Source of the DNA: Acidobacteriota bacterium
GTDB taxonomy: Bacteria > Acidobacteriota > Terriglobia > Terriglobales > Acidobacteriaceae
NCBI GenBank assembly: GCA_021841795.1
Contig: JAKCDN010000017.1
Coordinates: 1 to 16,431, forward strand
Reading direction: 5' to 3'
Length of the DNA: 16,431 nt
Shown piece by piece: positions 13,225-16,431 of this stretch (the stretch's first letter is position 1; every line of letters begins with the position of its first letter). The translations under genes were made by a program, and so were the position numbers. The notes under the pieces were generated by a model. It ran no database searches and had not been told where the DNA came from. It worked only from the letters and a program-made list of their open reading frames with translations.

Positions 13225-16431
<3,207 letters not shown>

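Overview
This is a GC-rich window of ordinary chromosomal housekeeping genes with a short mobile-element insertion. The gene content and protein styles suggest a soil-type Acidobacteriota (Terriglobia/Acidobacteriales-like) genome: a LolC/E permease, a DUF502 membrane protein, a MurQ next to a beta-lactamase-fold hydrolase, carAB, and a RAYT with GGGGCTTTAGCCCC-type REP hairpins. That taxonomic guess is inference from reading the proteins; no 16S or other marker is present.

Left part (1-6110). An ABC permease of the lipoprotein-release family runs in from the left edge. It is followed by a small zinc-ribbon gene on the minus strand, which is divergent from a two-gene unit (HAD phosphatase overlapping a lytic transglycosylase by ATGA). 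Next is a polytopic LPG-synthase-TM-type membrane protein, convergent with a DUF502 membrane protein. The DUF502 gene is divergent from an unrecognised coiled-coil, single-pass membrane protein.

Middle part (6108-9746, all genes on the minus strand). In transcription order: an unrecognised membrane-anchored protein, a REP-pair repeat (no gene), a beta-lactamase-fold serine hydrolase, and murQ, with a possible 35-residue ORF after murQ. A serine hydrolase next to murQ recalls the murQ/amiE muropeptide-recycling genes of Bacillus subtilis, so this pair probably recovers cell-wall sugars.

Right part (10154-16431, plus strand). Signal peptidase I (lepB) precedes carA and carB, the two subunits of carbamoyl-phosphate synthetase. 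carA and carB are not adjacent: about 1.2 kb separates them. This holds a GIY-YIG-fold protein that overlaps the carA stop by ATGA, then a 590-bp RAYT (REP-associated tyrosine transposase) element whose two ends are inverted REP-pair repeats. The same two ends, with no transposase between them, form the 169-bp repeat at 8623-8791, so the window holds one autonomous element and one gene-less derivative. carB runs off the right edge with 1069 codons visible and lacks only its C-terminal tip.

The most interesting points are the insertion within the carAB operon, the matched full and gene-less copies of the REP/RAYT element, and the unusual GIY-YIG protein co-transcribed with carA. Most of the remaining window is ordinary envelope and metabolism genes.
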